A stretch of 64,000 bases of DNA from Ectobius pallidus (taxonomy: Eukaryota; Arthropoda; Insecta; Blattodea; Ectobiidae). A model generated the notes under the pieces. It was not told where the DNA came from. It was given only the letters and a program-made list of their open reading frames with translations, and searched no databases. A program made the position numbers and the translations under genes. Shown in pieces: positions 54,618-64,000 of this stretch (its first letter is position 1; each line of letters begins with the position of its first letter). The DNA is taken from contig CAXKWD010000005.1 of the NCBI GenBank assembly GCA_964059195.1, forward strand, positions 139,277,686 through 139,341,685, written 5' to 3'.

Positions 54618-55924
54618 CAGTAGAGATGTGACGTGATGTAGAGAAGACCATTTAAGGATGGTAACATGTGAAAAGAGTTGCGTAGCTTTTGTCCTAACCT
54701 ATAGTAGTATTATAATAGGAAAATGACGAAAATCAAAAGGAGCACCTGTAGAAATTAATTTTTTCCTTGTAATATTGTCCAAAATTGATTGCAAATGTAG
54801 ATTTGAAGTACATTTTCCTTTGAAATAGTTTTCCTGGTCTATCTTTTGTTTAATACAAAAAGGTTCAAGTATTCTAGAATCTTAATGTATTTAATGAATA
54901 TTGTCTGACATTTGGGGGAGGGGGAATTATTGTTATGCCGCTTTTACTTGCATAATAGATGCACCCCAACTTTTTGCATTAAAAAATAAAAATTCCCCGC
55001 ATAATAGTAACATCTCATTTTTAACAAAAAAATTGTTTTAGTAATAATATCTGAAGTCTTAAGTTTGGATGGCCTTGCGTATATGTTTGAATTCAAGTTT
55101 TTAAACAATGCATGTAAACAGTAATTGTGCTTTGTTCTTATTAATGCACAAAATATATTCAATTGTCGATTAAAATCACATTATTCTTAGGACATCTGCA
55201 ATAGACACTACAGCTAGTTTTAGGCTGAAAGTTATCACATTTCTGGAAGTACACAGTAACAGAGTCACTGGACAAGAATTTACAGTGACTGAGTGTAATA
55301 TGCGTATTTCTTGTCTGTTTATGCGACTGTTAACCATAGATTGTCATATGTTCGATACAATCAATATACACTGACCGGCAAAAAAAACCATTCACTGTAA
55401 AATTTTTTGTACTTTTAAAATTAAACATAATTTTGATTGGATGTTTATACATTTTTGTTGGTGAGGATGAATTATTATTTTTAATGGATCATTAGCTATA
55501 GATTCAGCATATCTGCATTCTTCATATCTTCACTTTATCACCAAAAAAACATCGCAATAGGGTGATTCCAATATGATTATAAGCACTAGCTTGTCGTACA
55601 TATTGCTAGGTGTTTCATTGTTGTATTGCGTCATTTCCTTCCAAACTGAACGGAAACTGTCTCCCTTCGCTTCAAAGTAATTCTGTCAGTAAGTTTAGTT
55701 GAAATTATGCCTCTCTGTCTCAAAGACGATGCCAAAGCTATTGCTCTAATTGATGATGGATGCAGCCTCCGTTATGCCCCTGCAACCTTAGGCTCACCAT
55801 TCACCACGGTGCAAGAGGAAAAATGGGGAATTAAGTGTGAAATGTGTCATTACATTTTAATCTTAAAAACGTATATAATTGCAGTAATTTTATTTCAAGC
55901 ACTAGGCCTACTGGGGCATTCCAT

Positions 55925-57941
55925 GGTCACGTGTGGGACATTTGTACTAATTTTTAATTTACTTATCGCCAAATAAAAAGGCTATCCAAATTTTTAATTG
56001 AAATTCCAACACCACAGAAAGAAAGTACTAACAATGACTGAATTTTCAGCAAAGAGGAGTTTTTTTATCTTTCTCATGCAGTTAGCTAAAGCAGGAAACA
56101 TGATGGTCACGTGCGGGACATGTGCATTTTCCTAACATATTGAAGTGTTGAGTTCTGGTAAGAACTTCAGCTCATCTGCTAATATTTTAAATATGCAATA
56201 TTTTTTTCTGGAATCCTTGCAGTAAATTCTACACTTTCACCTATTTATAGTTTAAAAACTTAAACTGATGAGCTTCTATGATTTTTTATTTGTTGGTCAC
56301 GTGTGGGACACCAAGGGTCACGTGTGGGACTTTTACACTAGTAGGAGTAAACAAAACAGATAGTGACAATAAAATGCTCTTTTTATACATGCTTTTTAAC
56401 AAAACAAAATATGATCCCACAAGTAGAACAACTTCAACTAAATTTCAATACGTTAGTGATCTGTAGACGGTCTAAGAAACAGAATACTCCATTTAAAAAA
56501 CACTCTGAAAACTAAAAACTCCTCCATTATTCACAACCTCTGGAGGTGAGAGTTTCTTAACAATCTCTTGTTGGCTGTAGCAGATGGAGTCAGGTCGTTC
56601 AGGCCACTTGAAATGATTTGAAATTCCAGCCTGTATCATCACACAGACTTCAATTTTGTCAAAAGCGTGCACCTGCACTATTATTCCAGATTATCGTGTT
56701 CCTTCATAGATCACAAGAACCCACTGCCCACTAGTAAGGCTTTCTACCTGCACTTCTTCAGAGGTTGCTCTGTTTGAATTGATATGACTTTCTGTAAGCC
56801 AATGTATTTGTCTTATGTATAATTACTAAGTTTTTGCATAAAATTACATGAAAGCTTTTTATGCCAGGAATTGCAACTACATTTTCCCATGGCTTTTGTG
56901 AAGAAATAACACTTAGTATGGGTTCCTCTGCCACATAAAACAAGTGGCTATTGCTAACTTCACCATGAACTTATTTTTAAATTCTCCATATTACTTCTGA
57001 TCTTGGCTGATCACAACCCGATCGAATTATTTCATCATACAGAAAGTCAATTAACACAAACACAGTGTCTTTGCCCTTACATTGACAGTCTGAACAAATT
57101 AGGTAGGTTTTACAATCCCCTTTGTACAAAACTGCTGCAGTAAATAAAAGTACACCTACACGTGACCAAAGAGCACTTTGTATTTCGTTCTGATACTCGC
57201 AGCTGAATGACATTGCAAAGTCTACTTGTAGTATGCATGTACTTTCTGCACTTTTGTCACATTCAGATTCTTTCTGCTGAATTCATTTTGTGATGACATG
57301 TTCTGGTTGGCTAGGGCAAGGCATTAGTTTTCCGTCTGAACACTGATCACACAAATTTTTCCAGCAAACAGCTTTAAATAATGTTGCCTTGCAAGAATAA
57401 GGACTAGAACTTTCTTGTGGCTCAGAGTCATTACAAACATTTGATTTTTCTTGCTTTTTCTTTGCTCTCTGTAATCTCTTTCTGTTCCTCTCATACCTCC
57501 TAAGATCCACCTTTTCTTTCTCATTCATATCATTCCTCTTCCGTTGTTTCAAATCTGCAATTCTTTTATTTTCTTCCTTTTGATAGTTAGGATTTTGAGT
57601 TTTTAACCTTTCTCTGATCTTCTTCATCTTTGCTACACTGCCTGATATCTTCGGCTCATCCATTTCTGCTACCAAAAAAGAATAATCTATGCAACAGGAA
57701 GTTTAATTTTCACTGCAGATGTAATAAAAGTTAAATTTTAATAATATTCCATATCTGATGGTCACGTGTGGGACAACATTAAACATTATTATATTTCTGA
57801 TACTATCAATAGAAACTTGTTAAAAATATTGTCAAGCATTCTTTGACTACCAAGTGAGAAAGAAAGTTACCCAAAATTCTTGTCAAAAACATATTTCTTG
57901 CGTAGAACTAAATATAACCTGTTTTGAGTCACGTGTGGGAC
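55925..57941 (+). repeat. six dispersed direct copies of GGTCACGTGTGGGAC
   Basis: Copies at 55925-55939, 56105-56119 (one change), 56295-56309, 56316-56330, 57760-57774 and 57927-57941 (one change at the first base). All are in the same orientation, four before and two after the minus-strand gene. The first abuts the left terminal repeat. The core CACGTG is palindromic. Confidence 0.9.
56493..57675 (-). pseudogene. decayed transposase-like gene of family X copy 2
   Basis: The first part (57675-57283) is a lysine/arginine-rich N-terminus with a Cys-containing tail. Then MSFSCEYQNEIQSALWSRVG and KTYLICSDCQCKGKDTVFVL (57213-57000), EFKNKFMVKL (near 56960), KPWENVVAIPGIKSFHV (near 56890), and finally ISNHFKWPERPDSICY and SPPEVVNNGGVF (56640-56510). 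I know these blocks from an uncharacterised animal protein family that also has an HGK-DGIGG motif; that part is missing here through internal deletions, with frameshifts elsewhere. The conserved Asp/Asn and HGK-D blocks could be a DDD/E catalytic site, which is an inference. Confidence 0.65.
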
Positions 57942-58572
57942 ACATAGGTTAATTATTGTAATTGGCTTAATTATTAAGTGCTTAACATATTTTATGAAGC
58001 TGTAAAAACCAAAAATATTTCAAATACATACTCACTTGTCAATTATGACAGGAAAAGTCTTCACAAAAATGTAATTCAGTGAACTGAGAGACTCCAAAAT
58101 CAATGTATCTTCAGTCACATGGAAAACAGCCGATTCAGGCCATCTTAATTTCAGGTATACGATACTTTAAAATTAAAAACTAAAAAATCCCTTTGTGATT
58201 ATAGTTAGCTGAGGGTTTTAGGTAACATGTTACACCAATTTTACTTGAAGGAAAAAAAATTGAAAAAATCATAATATGTCCTGTTTTTCATGGAATGCCC
58301 CACTACATAATTTTTATTCAAACTTAATTTTTAAAAATTTATTTAAGTGAACGGTTTTTTTTGCCGGTCAGTGTATAAATTAGTCACAGGTGCTGTATTG
58401 ATTCGTATGCTATTGATCGTTAGCTGGCACATCTTTTAATGCGTGGCTTTCTTGACTAAAATATTTTTCTTGCATAATAAATGCACCCTAGTTTTTTTAT
58501 AAAAATCTGGGGTAAAAGTGCATCTATTATGCAGGTAAATATGGTAACTAACATTTATTGATGAAGGATATA

Positions 58573-59130
58573 CAAAACACAATTTCATGGAAATATTTAT
58601 TGCAACAGATACAGCAAGTATTCAGCTACAACATATTCGCCACCAGAATTGAGACATTTGCCATACCGAGTGACCAACTTTTTAATGCTTATGTCATAGA
58701 AGTCTGCCGCCTGGGACTTAAACCACTGTGTGACAATTATCTCTGCCTCTTTCATTCTCTGTCATTTCTTGAGGTGTAGGAAAAGATGAAAATCACTGGG
58801 AGCGAGGTCCGGTCTGTAGGGTGGATGTTTAAACTCTTTCCAGCCAAACTTCTGGCGGGAGTCTTGCTGACAGGTGTTTACCATAAAAATTCAATGTCAG
58901 CCCGAATCTTGTTCTTTTCCTACACCTCAAGAAATGGCAGAGAATGAAAGAGGCAGAGATGGTTGTCACACAGTGATTCAAATCCCAGGTGGCAGACTTC
59001 TACAACACAAGCATTAAAAAGTTGGTTACACGGTATGGCAATTGTCTCAATTCTGGCGGTGAATATGTTGAGAAATAGCTGAACACTTGCTGTATCTGTT
59101 GCAATAAATATTTCCATGAAATTGTGTTTT
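58573..59130. mobile_element. mariner fragment with inverted duplicated 3' ends
   Basis: The arms 58573-58785 and 58913-59130 are reverse complements with about 10 percent difference, separated by 127 bp. The right arm on the + strand has FYNTSIKKLVTRYGNCLNSG in one frame, a mariner transposase C-terminus; the left arm has the same on the minus strand. Confidence 0.78.
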
Positions 59131-59431
59131 GTTTCTGTAAACATTCCCATGGAAACTTACTTTCTGGACGTGCCTGTAGCATACAAATAATTGGTAATTC
59201 ATAATTTACAGATGATGTCCTGGAAATGTATTTCATTTAGAGTATGGGTGCAAAATTTTGCAACAACATGTCCAATGATTTGAATTGTGTTGGATACTAC
59301 AATAACAAGAATATGAATTTAGGAAGTAAGGTGTTACTGAGATAAAGTTACACTGCCCTAGGAATTTATTTAAAATGGACTCTGGCATCTGCTGCTTTTT
59401 TTTGTTTAAGGGCTGGAACCTTCAGAAAAAC

Positions 59432-59471
<40 letters not shown>
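59432..59471 (+). repeat. (AAT)n microsatellite
   Basis: Thirteen perfect ATA/AAT units. Confidence 0.95.
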
Positions 59472-60063
59472 GTACAGTGAGTCCTACGCAAGAGTTGGCC
59501 AATGCCGCAGGTTTCCGCATCGCGGCGGATACAGCTCCAACTCCTGAGCGATTGGGTGAAATATCTACGCAAATAAAGCCGCGAACGGTGTAATGGTTCA
59601 GGTTCTCACATTTACAGTAGGAATTACAATGAATATAACCACGTACCTCATGATCAATTCTAATGTATGGGAAATTGACTTATACACTTTATTGTTCAAG
59701 TTTCCCCATAAATAATAGTCACATACTGTTAGAAGAACTTAAAGACAATATCACAAGAGAAATTAACTATATCTCGGAAGCTGAACTTATGTGCATGATA
59801 AGGAATTTCCTGAAAAGATTCCAGTGTTGTGTGGATGCAAAAGGAGCTAGGACATTTCCAACATCTCATGTGATGAGGTACGTGGTTATTTTCATTGTGA
59901 TTTCAACTTTAATCATGAGAACCTGAACCATTACCCTGTTCACGGCTTTATTTGCATAGATATTTCTCCCAATCGCTCGGGAGTTAGAGCAGGGACTGCC
60001 GCGATGCAGAAACCCACATGATTGGCCAACTCTTGCGTGGGACTCAATCTAGTACAAATTATT
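59472..60063. mobile_element. inverted-repeat unit around a mariner-like C-terminus
   Basis: The arms 59472-59625 and 59912-60063 are reverse complements at roughly 85 percent. Between them on the + strand the frame LLEELKDNITREINYISEAE and then MIRNFLKRFQCCVDAKGA is the C-terminal end of a mariner-like transposase of the type linked with DUF4817. Confidence 0.72.
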
Positions 60064-61050
60064 CCTTCAGAATTCTTGCCTTCTAAAATAGAAATACTAT
60101 TACACAGCAAAATATTTTAGTGTAAATAGTTAACATTTTACAACTTTCACATGGAACATGTTTAGTCTTTTATCATAAATAAAATAGGGCAAATTCTTTG
60201 TTTCTGTAACTAATTACCTTCTTTAATGTTTTATTTTCATTCTTTAAATAGCGTAGTTTTATAAGCATTTAGTTATAAGGACAACATTACTTGTGTTGTA
60301 TTTTATGTGCAAAGATTTTTAAAAGATATATACTAATTTCATACAAAATAAATAAGATCTGGTTTTTTACACTATAAACATTTCAGTACCATTTTTATTT
60401 TATAAAAATTTTTCTTCTAATAGAATTACTATAAAAGTTCTCTGCCTCACTTCTTTTGTTTGTTTTAATAGTACGTGTTTCAAGGAGATTTCTCCCCATC
60501 TTCAGCTAGGTCTATATTTCAACCGCTGAAATTTCACCGTTCCCTGTAAATGCTGCTGTTATGGCTTAATGTATTTTGAGATTTTCAAAGGACAAAACTG
60601 CAGGTTGGTAACAAAGAATACATAAAATTATAAACTCAGAAATCTGCTTGGTGGAGTGGTTGATAGCAGCTAAAAGAAATTTAAAACATGTGTTGTTAAA
60701 GAATACAATTTTTTTCTATATTCCATTTACACTTATCAGAATTTCTAAACACAAGTGTTTTTTATGTGTTTGATTGAATGAAAATAATCTTTTTTTGTGA
60801 TCTGTAAAAAGTACATTAAGCAAAAAGTAAATTCAATTTAGAAAGAGGAGGAGTGTGTTTATCTTTGTACATTGTAATTTAAATAAGCAGCTCGGTGTTG
60901 CTGCTATATCCCTTCTTTCCATTAAAGAATGTCGTATTAGATTGACTCTATTTTGAATGGGACAGTACCAGTACCATTACTTTCATATTTGATGGCGGCC
61001 CCATTGTTTTATTGAAAATTTCAACTTTTAGAGTTATTAATTAAAAAAAA
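60064..61050 (+). other. intergenic; weak hammerhead-like motif, otherwise nothing recognised
   Basis: AT-rich. On the minus strand 60505-60477 reads CTGAAGA, T, a GGGGAG/CTCCTT hairpin with a 4-nt loop, then GAAAC, similar to 26998-27027. No gene is apparent. Confidence 0.4.
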
Positions 61051-61054
61051 GTCC

Positions 61055-61385
61055 ACCGCTGTGGCGCAGCAGGCACAGGTTCGATTCCTGGTCGGGACAG
61101 GTTACCTGGGTGAGGTTTTTTCCGGGGTTTTTCCTCACCTGTGAGACAAATGTCAGGTAACTTTAGGCCCTTGTGGTCCCCAGATATCATCTGCCCGTCA
61201 TTATCATCTTCATCCCATCCTCACCTTGTTCAGATTGTGTGTGTGTGTGTGAATGGTTTGTCTCGTCCTATGTGTTCGTGTTGTCTCGGAGGTGGCCCCG
61301 GCATTGGGCTGATCACTCATCCAGGGAGGCCGCGACAGGTCGCGGCACGGGCCGCATAAATGTCCCTTTAAGAGAGAGGTAAAAC
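61055..61385 (+). repeat. tRNA-derived SINE with (GT)n
   Basis: A head with ctgtggcgcagcaggcac and a B box GGTTCGATTCC is followed by ggttacctgggtgaggtttt, a body phrase I know from insect SINEs. A (GT)8 run lies at 61235-61250. Confidence 0.75.
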
Positions 61386-61572
61386 TACGAAAAAGAAGGG
61401 AAAAAAATAATAAAAATCTATTATACCTTAATATTGGCCAATTGCAATTCATTACAGTATTTGTAACCCACAATTGTATATCAACGTCATGATTAACAGT
61501 AAATTGAATAACTGTGGAGTTGCATTCTTCAATGCTAAGTATTAACACCTGCAGCAATCTGTTCAGAGGAAA

Positions 61573-61830
61573 TACTGTATATACTCGAATACTATCCGCA
61601 TATTTAAAAAAAAAATCATGAACGAAAAACTGGGGTGCGGGTATTATTTGATACTGGACTCGTCTCATCTGAATTTCAACATTTTGTACCATATTGGCTC
61701 AATATAGCACTATTCTTTGTAGTAGCATCACATTACAGTATAACAGTGGCAAAGCTGCTCTTCATCCAGAGCTCCTTCCATAGACAACAGGCTAAAACCA
61801 CTCTGCTTAAAAGTACCTTGTTAAAGACAT
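61573..61830 (+). repeat. MITE-like repeat, shared with 29090-29286
   Basis: It starts TACTGTATATACTCGAATAC and is homologous to the minus strand at 29286-29090, including the phrase gtagtagcatcaca. The right boundary is approximate. Confidence 0.55.
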
Positions 61831-62911
61831 GTAGGAAAGTGCATAAGCGGTATGTATATCTCCTGAGCATAGCCGTACAAAAGAGGCAGAAAATATATTC
61901 ATACAGTTTATTTTAATTAAAGCAATAAAATGTCTGCTTATCTGGCAGTAGACTACATATCTACAACTGTATAAATTAGTTTGTACAGAAAATATTGCTG
62001 TGTATGGTACATTTCATACCTATATACATGGTTATATATACAGTTTTCTAAGCTTTACACTTTCATTTGACACAAAGAAATCGATAAACTGAGCCATATT
62101 GTGACCATTCATGGCTTTCTCAAGCCTGTTCTTTCTCTTACCTCGAAACCAATTTAATGTTAAAATAAACATATTGCTTATACAAGATACTTCCTAGATA
62201 AGTTCATACATAGTTTATGTGTCAGTACATATTGAGATTTTTTCCCCAGAAGAGCCATCCATACGTTGTGTCCACACTTGGCATTATAATATTTTTTTGT
62301 ATGCGAAAGAAATGATCAACATTGGCTCTCTCTGGTAATAAATGAGTAGATAGTTAAAACTGATTGAAAACAAGTCTTTGAAATAAGACTAATTTCAGTA
62401 CTTCTAAAAGAAAAATTGGTGTTATCATGTGACATAACATCATCATAATGATGTCCATTATGATACACATTTTCATTATAACACTTGTGATATTAATTAT
62501 TAATATTGAACGCTTCATAATCTTCAGGCATTGAAAGCAGCAGTTTAGACTGCATAATTAACAACCTGTATTTAAAATAAAATGATTTCTGTTTGTGTTA
62601 ATTTTATCTTTAATATTGTACTAAATTGATTTAATATAATGTGTTTTGATGAGCATTGCTTTAAGGTTAAAACGCCAAGAGAAGCTTTTAGTTCCCTGCA
62701 TGCTGTCACCTGCCATCTATTGCAAAAGATGAGAACTTACTAACTGCTGATCACTGAGGTCAGTTTGGAGTTGTTTGGTGTTTTACAAGGTATTCTAAAA
62801 CTCAAAACTTAGACAATTAATTATAATCAAACAAACATTTGTATGCAGTTTGCCTATGTAGGTAATAAATTAAGGCATTTGTATGAAAATTATTGTTTTT
62901 AAGACTATTTA
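61831..62911 (+). other. intergenic; nothing recognised
   Basis: 1.1 kb of AT-rich sequence with no coding frame or element end that I can support. Confidence 0.5.
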
Positions 62912-63913
62912 TGAGGGTCGGTCAAATGAAAACGAGACAGATGGAAAAAAAAGTAAGTAAACTGTTTATTATTTCAAAAGTAATCGCCATAATTGTTAAT
63001 ACATTTATCCCACTGTGAGACAAGACGGTCAATGGCTTCATGAAAAAATGTTTGCGGTTGCCTACGGAACCATGATTCTACCCAAGCATGCACCTCTTCT
63101 TCCGAAGCAAATCAACGGCCACGAATGTCTTTCTTCATTTCTCCAAAAATATGAAAAATTGCACATTGTATGGAGCAAACTTTGCAAAAATTGAACCGTG
63201 CCATCAAGTCCAAACGCCCAGAAATGTTGACAGACGGCATCATTCTGTTGTACAGTGAGTCCATTTTATGAGGAAACCTCGCCTCACTGCCCCATTGCCG
63301 CAGTGCAGTGTATTACCGAAGCGGAATTACAGAAAGTGGCAAATAATTTGTTTAAACGATGTAAGGCACATCTTACTGCTGACGGGGGTCATTTTAAACA
63401 GTATCTCAAATAAATGGTGAGTAATAAGCCTCTACATGTAGGCCTATGTTATGTTAAAGTCTTGATTTGCCGGTAGTAACGGAACACGGTCCCCGCCATT
63501 GCAAGCACAACAGCGGGGAAAGTGTGAGCAGGGGCAACGCTGTTAAAAAGTTTCCGCATAAAATGGATTCCCTGTACAATAATGTTCACCCACATGTTGC
63601 CAAGGTTGTTTTGACTACGCTGCAGAAGTTTCACTGGGAAGCCCTTACACATCCTCCATACAGTCCAGATCTCCATATTTATGGAGAAATAAAGAAAGAC
63701 ATTCATGGCCGTAGATTTGCTTCGGACGAAGAGGTGCTCGTCTGGGTAGAATCATGGTTCTGTAGGCAACCACAAACATTTTTCCACGAAGCCATTGACC
63801 GTCTTGTCTCACAGTGGGATAAATGTATTAACAGTTATGGTGATTACTTTTGAAATAATAAACAGTTTACTTACTTTTTTCCATCTGTCTCGTTTTCATT
63901 TAACTGACCCTCA
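62912..63913. mobile_element. mariner element with inverted duplicated ends and an internal mariner-like fragment
   Basis: Inverted tips TGAGGGTCGGTCAAATGAAA (irritans-like mariner pattern) are flanked by TA (62910-62911, 63914-63915). The inverted arms extend about 230 bp. The right arm on the + strand encodes a mariner C-terminus (HIYGEIKKDIHGRRFASDEE then DRLVSQWDKCINSYGDYF), and the left arm encodes the same on the minus strand. In the middle (about 63290-63415) the frame CITEAELQKVANNLFKRCKA comes from a different mariner-like transposase. Confidence 0.8.
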
Positions 63914-64000
63914 TAGTTATTTATAGCTTTTCCCCATTTTAATTACATTTCAGGTAAAAAAAAAATGTTCTATTTTTTGCTATTCAGCAAACTCCTGATC

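Larger units (their letters stand above)
55912..58302. mobile_element. DNA transposon with 4-bp target duplication (family X, copy 2)
   Basis: 2391 bp. Inverted tips TGGGGCATTCCATG are perfect over 14 bp and flanked by CTAC (55908-55911, 58303-58306). The tips resemble those of the 7890-11265 element (GGG, one base, CATTCCA). Inside on the minus strand is a decayed gene (56493-57675). Six direct copies of a 15-bp motif lie on either side of that gene. Confidence 0.8.
55369..58373. mobile_element. Tc1-like element, non-autonomous, carrying a nested insertion
   Basis: Inverted tips CACTGACCGGCAAAAAAAAC are flanked by TA (55367-55368, 58374-58375). A frame on the + strand from 55707 reads MPLCLKDDAKAIALIDDGCS then LRYAPATLGSPFTTVQ, the first helix-turn-helix of a Tc1-type transposase. 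It is cut off by the insertion at 55912. Without that insertion the element is about 610 bp. Confidence 0.78.
54932..58546. mobile_element. outer MITE-like element carrying the Tc1-like element
   Basis: Inverted ends share tgcataatagatgcac (left ~54949-54964, right ~58519-58533 reversed) with further worn similarity out to about 54932 and 58546. Without the nested Tc1-like element the unit would be about 610 bp. Flanking duplication is not clear. Confidence 0.4.

Noticed and set aside
57324..57524. second frame over the N-terminus of the family X gene
   Set aside because: It is a shifted reading of a lysine/arginine-rich region. The frame from 57675 continues longer and fits better.
61210..61692. 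160-codon minus-strand frame
   Set aside because: It crosses the SINE and a MITE-like repeat in the non-coding direction, so it is a chance frame made from two repeats.
1..64000. CRISPR arrays, bacterial operons, riboswitches
   Set aside because: Spliced SMC2 and insect-type retroelements show this is animal nuclear DNA; no regularly spaced short repeats of the CRISPR type are present.

Overview
This is a window of animal nuclear DNA, most likely from an insect with a large, repeat-rich, AT-rich genome. Protein-coding exons are short and separated by long GT-AG introns. BEL/Pao retrotransposons, mariner-like elements, tRNA-derived SINEs and many short inverted-repeat elements fill most of the space. 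A hemimetabolous insect (for example a cockroach or relative) is a guess from the repeat types, not a demonstration.

The only host gene I can support is SMC2, the condensin ATPase, on the + strand. Nineteen exons between 1047 and 54462 join in frame (3048 nt, 1015 codons plus stop). They cover the end of the N-terminal ATPase lobe, both coiled-coil arms, the hinge and the complete C-terminal ATPase lobe with its signature motif and Walker B. The first exons, with the start codon and Walker A, lie left of the window. Every junction I read is GT-AG and frame-consistent, so the gene looks functional despite its introns.

Intron 3 (5431-25440) is about 20 kb, almost all of it one nested insertion stack. 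BEL element A (6037-25231, minus strand, 1001-bp LTRs, 5-bp target duplication attcc) entered the intron. A 3.4-kb DNA element with very long inverted ends (7890-11265, 4-bp duplication TGTT) then split its integrase region, and that element itself carries an inserted mariner-like fragment. A second BEL element, B (17812-25191, plus strand, 1239-bp LTRs, duplication tacag), landed inside one LTR of A. B has an open gag-pol frame with the reverse transcriptase removed in frame, yet its two LTRs look identical, so it was probably copied recently by enzymes supplied in trans.

The other introns hold smaller repeats. They include a 1.2-kb near-perfect palindrome, three copies of a pogo-like MITE, hAT-like MITEs with 8-bp duplications, LINE reverse-transcriptase and RNase H fragments, tRNA-derived SINEs, and two palindromes built around tRNA-like sequences.

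Downstream of SMC2 (54463-64000) I see no host gene. There is a Russian-doll arrangement at about 54932-58546 (outer MITE, Tc1-like element, 2.4-kb element with 4-bp duplication CTAC), then three mariner-derived inverted-repeat units and a SINE. The elements at 7890-11265 and 55912-58302 share terminal sequence, 4-bp duplications and a related coding remnant. I propose they are one transposon family.
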